The notes under the pieces are model-generated. The model did not search any database, was not told the origin of the DNA, and saw nothing but the letters and a program-made list of their open reading frames with translations. The position numbers were made by a program, and so were the translations under genes. DNA of 64,000 nucleotides from CAYRTV01 sp964505785 (GTDB lineage Bacteria > Acidobacteriota > Aminicenantia > Aminicenantales > Aminicenantaceae), in assembly GCA_964505785.1 (NCBI GenBank), contig CAZDJZ010000011.1:1-64000 (forward strand), given 5' to 3'. Of this stretch, positions 59,662-64,000 are shown in pieces (position 1 is the first letter of the stretch; each line of letters opens with the position of its first letter).

Positions 59662-61182
59662 TTAATGACGGTGGATGTCCCGGTGCAGAATTTCACGGAT
59701 TTCTTCCGGCTTTTTCAAGGAAGAAAAATCCACATGTTCCTGGTTTAGATTATTTATCATATATTCAATCACACCCGGCGGAAAGATATTGTCCCGTTCA
59801 TACAGCTGCCGCTTCTTTTCCAAAACGACAGCGGATTCAGCACAGCTTGCAGGTAAAGATTTGAATTTTTTTCTTTTATCATCCGACCAGGTTGTCCCTT
59901 TAACATAAAGCTTTTCAGCCATGGCCGCTGCTTCATCATGCTGAAATCCCCAATCCGCCGCCATGGTGATTCCCGCCAGCAGCAAATGGACCATCGCGCT
60001 GCCATCCGGGCTGCGGAGTTCTACGGTTTTGCTGTCTTCCCATTCTTCCAGCCGGGTGGATTCTTGCGGATTGACTTTGCGTGCCAAGTCTTGCTTATCC
60101 GACCAGGCCAGCGGTATACGGATTAAGGCATCCCGGTTCAGCCCGCTCCAAAAAATCCGGGTGGGGGCTTCCTGATCCGGCACCAGGCGGAAATAGGACG
60201 AGGCGACAGTATTACCAAATGCGGTCAGGGAATCCGCATACTCGCATAAACCGCCGACCAGCCTTTCAGCTTCTTTAGAAAGGCGGCCGTCCGCCCGCCG
60301 CATAATATTTTTTCCATTCTTATTCAATTGCAGATGAAAATGATATCCGTTGCCGGCAATCCCGGTTTCCAGCTTCGGCGCAAAAGTAACAGAGCATCCA
60401 TTCCGGTACGCGATATTCCGGATCAACCATCGTGCCACCACCAAAGCATCGGCCATTTCTTCAGCCGGGCGGGGAAGAAACTCAACCTCTAATTGCTCGG
60501 CTTGCTTTCCGTTTATTTCATCCATGTCTGATTCCAGTTTCTCAATATGGCCGACTTCACTATGCGCATACTTGACCGCACTGGTGATCTGGGTGATATG
60601 CCTTAGGATCTCCTTTAAAATCCGTCCGCTTTTTATAAACGGAGAAGATTCATGATAACCTCGTTGGCTTTCCAGAGAAAACAGGGTTTTTTCCTTATCA
60701 AAAATAAGATAAAACTCCAACTCACCTAAAGCAAAAAGCTCCAGCCCCGTGTTTTGTTTGAACAGAATGCAGGCATTATGCAGAATAGTGTCGGGAGCAA
60801 AGCGTGCCCGCTCCCCGTCTTTGGTAAAATAGCGGCAGATGAAATTCAAGCTTTTTTCATCAAAGGGATTCAAAAAAGCGGATTTATAGTCGGGCACAAC
60901 ATAAAGATCGGAAAGCGATGATTCCACCATTCCCTTAAATAAGCTGGACCCGTCCACTCTCTCTCCCTGGGTCAAAATGACCTCAGCCCGGCGTCTGTCC
61001 GGGACAGGGAGGTTCAATTCCTTTAACCGCCCATCCAGAGCAATGTAGTGGAAGGTGATGCGTTCGATTTGTTTTTCTTCGATGATTTCCAATAAATCCG
61101 ACCGCTGAAACTCATTTGGATATTTATTCAAAAGTTGAGACAGCGGATTTGTTAATGCGTATGAAAATTGAGACGTAGTCAT
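59662..61182 (-). CDS. Glutamine synthetase family protein
   Basis: 506 residues with the GS fold. The beta-grasp N-terminal region ends in VDGSSLFKGM, the ATP/metal motif ELEFYLIF stands for EPEFFLF, GNGYHFHLQL replaces the GSGMHVHQS block, EAPTRIFWSGLNRDALIRIP and KTVELRSPDGSAM supply the phosphate/glutamate side. It is longer than many GSI chains and divergent in GSGMH, so it may be a gamma-glutamyl-amine ligase or another GS-like enzyme rather than the main GS. GGGAG precedes the ATG. A gene encoding a PLP aminotransferase lies upstream in the same direction. Confidence 0.8.
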   Translation of the reverse strand: MTTSQFSYALTNPLSQLLNKYPNEFQRSDLLEIIEEKQIERITFHYIALDGRLKELNLPVPDRRRAEVILTQGERVDGSSLFKGMVESSLSDLYVVPDYKSAFLNPFDEKSLNFICRYFTKDGERARFAPDTILHNACILFKQNTGLELFALGELEFYLIFDKEKTLFSLESQRGYHESSPFIKSGRILKEILRHITQITSAVKYAHSEVGHIEKLESDMDEINGKQAEQLEVEFLPRPAEEMADALVVARWLIRNIAYRNGCSVTFAPKLETGIAGNGYHFHLQLNKNGKNIMRRADGRLSKEAERLVGGLCEYADSLTAFGNTVASSYFRLVPDQEAPTRIFWSGLNRDALIRIPLAWSDKQDLARKVNPQESTRLEEWEDSKTVELRSPDGSAMVHLLLAGITMAADWGFQHDEAAAMAEKLYVKGTTWSDDKRKKFKSLPASCAESAVVLEKKRQLYERDNIFPPGVIEYMINNLNQEHVDFSSLKKPEEIREILHRDIHRH

Positions 61183-61291
61183 TATTCAACTCCCAGACTT
61201 TTTTATTAATATGAATGAGCGTCTATTTTACATTCCTATATTCCATTTGTCGAGGATTGACAAAACTAATCTATCCCTTAACCTGAATGAA

Positions 61292-62392
61292 TCAGGAAAG
61301 ATCCGATAAGGCCTTCTCCAGCCGCTTCAATCCCTCACCCAGCTCATCCGCATCCGCGCCGAATCCAATCCGGAAATAACGGGGATTCATTTCAAAACAC
61401 CGGCCCGGAACGATAAAAGTCCTGTGCTTTTCTGCCGCCATGCGGAAAAACTCTTCCGGATCAATGCCAATTTCCTGTTTAAGCCGGGGAAAACAGACTA
61501 CCCCAGCTTCAGGTGGAATCCACTCTAGAGCGGATTGCCGCTCCATCCACTCTTTTAGTACAGCCAGGTTGGTTTGAATGCGCTGCCGTGCTCTCTCCAG
61601 ATAGAATTCCTTGTCCTCCAGCACCCTGGCTGTAATCACTTCGCTTAGAGCATTATTGGAAATACTGACCTGCTCCCTGACAGCAACACAGTGATCAATC
61701 CAGCTGCGGTTCCGGGATGCCATCCATCCTGTGCGGATTCCGGGAAGGCCGTAACATTTCGACATGCTGGTGATACTGACGGCATTTTCACTTAATACGG
61801 CTGCCGGCGGAAGCATGGCCTCGCTCGGGGCCAGGAATTGGTAGGTTTCATCGCTTAATAATGGGATTCCATGATTTTCAGCCATGGCGATGATATTATC
61901 CAGGTCATCGCGGCTTATCATCGACCCCGTCGGATTATTGGGATGCGTGATGCTGATCAACTTTGTATCCGGACGGATCATCTTTTCCAGCTCATCCAAA
62001 TCAGGCCGGAATTTGTTTTCATAACGCAGCGTGAACAGGGAAACATCACAGCCCAAAGACCGGGGCACCTCATACAAAGACGGATAATTCGGATGTTCAA
62101 TGATTACATGTTCACCAGGATTCACCAGAGCCGACACCACAGCAAAATTCGCTTCACTTGCACCAGTGGTCACCAGAATATTATCCGCGTTCAACCCTTC
62201 ATACTGTCCGGCTATAATGTTTCTCAGCTCCGGCTTTCCCCGGTGATAACCATAGCGGAGCCGGACATCATTTAAAGCGACCGGGACCGCGCCCAGGGGA
62301 AGAGTTTTGACTGCGCTCTCCCCTTCATCATAATCAATTTCATACTGATATGTATCGAACCAGATTTCCAATTCCATTCGTTTATACCACAT
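61292..62392 (-). CDS. Class I/II PLP aminotransferase
   Basis: About 366 residues from the ATG at 62392, which has AAGGAG 7 bases upstream. LRYGYHRGKPELRNII, VTTGASEANFAV, THPNNPTGSMI, PLLSDETYQFL with the PLP Asp, and TSMSKCYGLPGIRTGW with the Schiff-base Lys. The frame is open to 62449, but those codons (SFASLRMT) come from a dispersed repeat. Resembles the enzyme at 30961-32088 in length and layout. Lies beside the GS-like gene, 109 bases away. The amino donor is unknown. Confidence 0.87.
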   Translation of the reverse strand: MWYKRMELEIWFDTYQYEIDYDEGESAVKTLPLGAVPVALNDVRLRYGYHRGKPELRNIIAGQYEGLNADNILVTTGASEANFAVVSALVNPGEHVIIEHPNYPSLYEVPRSLGCDVSLFTLRYENKFRPDLDELEKMIRPDTKLISITHPNNPTGSMISRDDLDNIIAMAENHGIPLLSDETYQFLAPSEAMLPPAAVLSENAVSITSMSKCYGLPGIRTGWMASRNRSWIDHCVAVREQVSISNNALSEVITARVLEDKEFYLERARQRIQTNLAVLKEWMERQSALEWIPPEAGVVCFPRLKQEIGIDPEEFFRMAAEKHRTFIVPGRCFEMNPRYFRIGFGADADELGEGLKRLEKALSDLS

Positions 62393-62558
62393 TCCGTTTC
62401 TCCTTATTGAAACACATAATGTCATCCTGAGCGAAGCGAAGGATCTCAAACTGCCTCGTTATAAAAATTGTAAAGAGTGAAGAGTAAAGAGAAAAAATCA
62501 GAGAAAAGTGAGAAGTAAAAAGTGAAAAGTTATCCTATTAAATTAAAATGACTTAATG
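62393..62558. repeat. Repeat-filled leader of the aminotransferase
   Basis: gtcatcctgagcgaagcgaa at about 62420 is the dispersed-repeat core, followed by ggatctcaaactgcctcg. Then comes simple gtaaagagtgaagagtaaag sequence and agtgaaaagttatcctatta (about 62521-62540), the start of the AAATCAAAA-type repeat. Confidence 0.6.
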
Positions 62559-62780
62559 CACCTGAATTATTCACAAGCCGAGATTGCGGCAAATGCGAGG
62601 CGCAGAGATTTCAAAAAATAATCCTCGAAATAAAACAGATTGAACAATGAGGAAATGAGGAGTATGAATAGAAATAGATGGACATATACAGCCCTGGTCT
62701 GGTTTTTTTTGAAGTCACAGGGGATTGATTATATGATACTTTATAGACGGTGAAAATGAATCCACATGCTAAATACTACC
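62559..62780. repeat. Truncated MITE-like element
   Basis: Left terminus cacctgaattattcacaagc then cgagattgcggcaaatgcg. The internal motif GTGAAAATGAATCCA (about 62752-62766) matches the element at 57335. Its right end is missing and the next copy begins at 62781, so the two copies lie head to tail. Confidence 0.55.
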
Positions 62781-63177
62781 TAACCTGGATTATTCACGGG
62801 CCGAGATTGCCGCAGACGACGGCAATACGTTAATTTATTGTCGTTCTGAGGAGCATAGCGACAAAGGATCTTAGACGGCGCTTGCACGAGAAGACGATGA
62901 CGCTTCATTCAGCGAAAAAGTCTAAGATCCTCACGGCCTGCCGGCGCAGGCCTCAGGACGACATTGATTCAATCAAGGTCGTCACTTCACTGCGACGAGC
63001 TGCAAACCGGAAGATGCGGTGAGATTCGGCTCGCCCGAAGGGGTGAAAAATTGCGGTTATAATTTAAGGAGGCAAATGAAAAACTTTCAATTTGAACTTT
63101 TAATTAAAATCATGTTAATCGCTGATAAAAAAGTTTTTGCAAAAACATCGCAATTTTTTTATGAATAATTCAGGCTA
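62781..63177. repeat. Largest MITE-like element (~397 bp) with nested palindromic repeat
   Basis: Left end TAACCTGGATTATTCACGGG then ccgagattgccgcagacgac; right end gaataattcaggcta (inverted). Nested inside at 62839-62965 is the palindromic repeat: GTCGTTCTGAGG pairs with CCTCAGGACGAC (11 of 12) and GGATCTTAGAC (62866-62876) with GTCTAAGATCC (62920-62930) perfectly. No transposase frame. Confidence 0.7.
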
Positions 63178-63191
63178 AAAAGGAGTGACGG

Positions 63192-64000
63192 ATGACTGAT
63201 ATTTATAATTTAAATCAAATCAAGGAAGCCCTCAAGGATTTCGATCCTCTGCCGGAGATTGAAGCCGGATTCCAAGCCTATTCCCGCGGCGAAGCTGTGA
63301 TTCCGCCGGTCGGTGAGATGCTGTTTGACAATCCCCCCGGAGAAATGCATATCAAGTACGGATATATTAAGAACCAAGACTTCGCGGTTATTAAAATCGC
63401 CGGGGGCTTTTATGAAAATATAAAAGCAGGCCTTCCCTCAACAGACGGATTGATGCTTCTGTTCAGCCAGCGGAACGGTAAACTGGAGGCCGTCCTTTTG
63501 GATAAGGGCCACCTCACAAACATCCGGACGGCTGCAGCGGGGGCTGTGGCTGCAAAATATCTGGCCCCAAAAAACATAAAAGCAATCGGCGTCCTGGGAG
63601 CCGGTGTCCAAGGCCGGATGCAAGCTGAAGCTCTTAAATCCCTCACCGCCTGCCGGGATATATGGATTTGGGGAGTGGATAAAGGAGAGACCGCCCTCTA
63701 TAAGAGGGACATGGAAGCGGCGAGCTTTAATGTGCACACCACTCTTGATCCTGAAAAAGTCGCGGCTCATTCCAATTTGATTATAACTGCAACCCCGTCA
63801 AAAAAACCGCTGCTTGAATCCGAATGGATCAAACCGGGAACCCATATTACCGCCATGGGTTCGGATACCCCGGAAAAACGAGAGCTTGATTCCGGAATTC
63901 TGACCTCGGCCGATATTGTGGCAGCCGACAGCATCAGTCAAAGCCGTTTCCGCGGTGAAATCTTTCATGCGGTAAAGGCCGGTGCCCTTCAGGAAAATAA
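63192..64000 (+). CDS. Ornithine cyclodeaminase / mu-crystallin family protein (partial)
   Basis: Only the first 269 codons are inside the window; the frame runs off the right edge. N-terminal half gives the dimerisation domain (LDKGHLTNIRTAAAGAVAAKYLAP), then the Rossmann loop IGVLGAGVQGRMQAEAL for NAD. SNLIITATPSKKPLLESEWIKPGTHITAMGSD matches the family's cofactor-domain end. It may convert ornithine to proline, or act as an alanine dehydrogenase or related imine reductase, as this family is broad. AGGAG stands 8 bases before the ATG. It lies just downstream of the largest MITE-like element, which may bear on its promoter. Confidence 0.87.
   Translation, partial: MTDIYNLNQIKEALKDFDPLPEIEAGFQAYSRGEAVIPPVGEMLFDNPPGEMHIKYGYIKNQDFAVIKIAGGFYENIKAGLPSTDGLMLLFSQRNGKLEAVLLDKGHLTNIRTAAAGAVAAKYLAPKNIKAIGVLGAGVQGRMQAEALKSLTACRDIWIWGVDKGETALYKRDMEAASFNVHTTLDPEKVAAHSNLIITATPSKKPLLESEWIKPGTHITAMGSDTPEKRELDSGILTSADIVAADSISQSRFRGEIFHAVKAGALQEN

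Noticed and set aside
62393..62449. Earlier ATG for the aminotransferase at 61292
   Set aside because: It lies in repeat DNA. The ATG at 62392 has AAGGAG at the right distance.

Overview
The window reads as a stretch of chromosome from an anaerobic or oxygen-sensitive bacterium with a mid-40s percent GC content (judged by eye). Pyruvate is handled by pyruvate:ferredoxin oxidoreductase, superoxide by a superoxide reductase, and serine by an iron-sulfur serine dehydratase. Sigma70-type promoters and a sigma54 activator mark it as bacterial. The mix (DUF6600 lipoprotein, dispersed 'cctgag...gaaggatct' repeats, many amino-acid enzymes, AGCS symporter) would fit a Candidatus Aminicenantes/Acidobacteriota-type organism, but that placement is inference. 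Almost everything is core or metabolic; there is no prophage, CRISPR array, intact transposase or secretion island.

Layout. 0.1-5.1 kb (+): a tight five-gene amino-acid operon (DapA-like aldolase, homoserine kinase, DapH, M20 deacylase, class III aminotransferase) behind a good promoter. 5.1-7.1 kb (-): stress operon of two coiled-coil proteins, a universal stress protein, a DJ-1/PfpI protein and superoxide reductase. 7.4-10.9 kb (-): pyruvate kinase and a CopB-type metal ATPase. 10.9-11.4 kb: a terminal-inverted-repeat element next to a gene remnant. 11.5-20.3 kb (-): kinase/phosphotransferase fusion, site-2 protease with CBS domains, receiver-like protein, NtrC-type regulator plus soluble hybrid kinase, and Xaa-Pro peptidase. 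20.6-30.7 kb (-): serine dehydratase, PFOR, recR-ybaB-dnaX, DUF6600 lipoprotein and ornithine aminotransferase. 31-36.4 kb: aminotransferase, pyrBI, AGCS symporter and homoserine dehydrogenase. 36.4-41.5 kb: two oppositely oriented tRNA-Ser genes flank a FetAB-type ABC exporter, a MATE-like transporter, a ThiS-ThiF protein and a membrane protein. 41.6-53.3 kb: TadA, HflKC, a PLP desulfhydrase-like enzyme, a WD40 propeller, a tautomerase, adenine permease plus Apt, MscS, ThiE, TsaE and NAD(P)HX repair. 53.6-57.1 kb (+): gap-pgk-tpi-secG and tRNA-Leu. 57.5-64 kb: peroxiredoxin, Nif3-like protein, glutamine-synthetase-like enzyme, aminotransferase and a partial ornithine cyclodeaminase.

How the genes fit together. 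Lower glycolysis (gap, pgk, tpi, pyk) leads to pyruvate, which PFOR oxidises while SdaA feeds it from serine. A recurrent theme is amino-acid turnover around aspartate, homoserine, lysine and ornithine (DapA-like to DapH, Hom, ThrB, RocD, ornithine cyclodeaminase, a GS-like enzyme and two class I/II aminotransferases of one family).

Most unusual signals. (1) The DapA-like enzyme keeps the Schiff-base lysine but has lost all three proton-relay residues of dihydrodipicolinate synthase, in an operon that uses a class III aminotransferase. (2) An interspersed MITE-like family with termini resembling TAACCTGGATTATTCAC occurs at nine or more places, including the pyrB-pyrI spacer and the leaders of the copper ATPase and peroxiredoxin genes; its larger copies carry a second, palindromic repeat. 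(3) An 81-nt hairpin lies between nif3 and the GS-like gene. (4) One fusion protein has its kinase and aminoglycoside-phosphotransferase-like domains in the reverse of the order usually seen.
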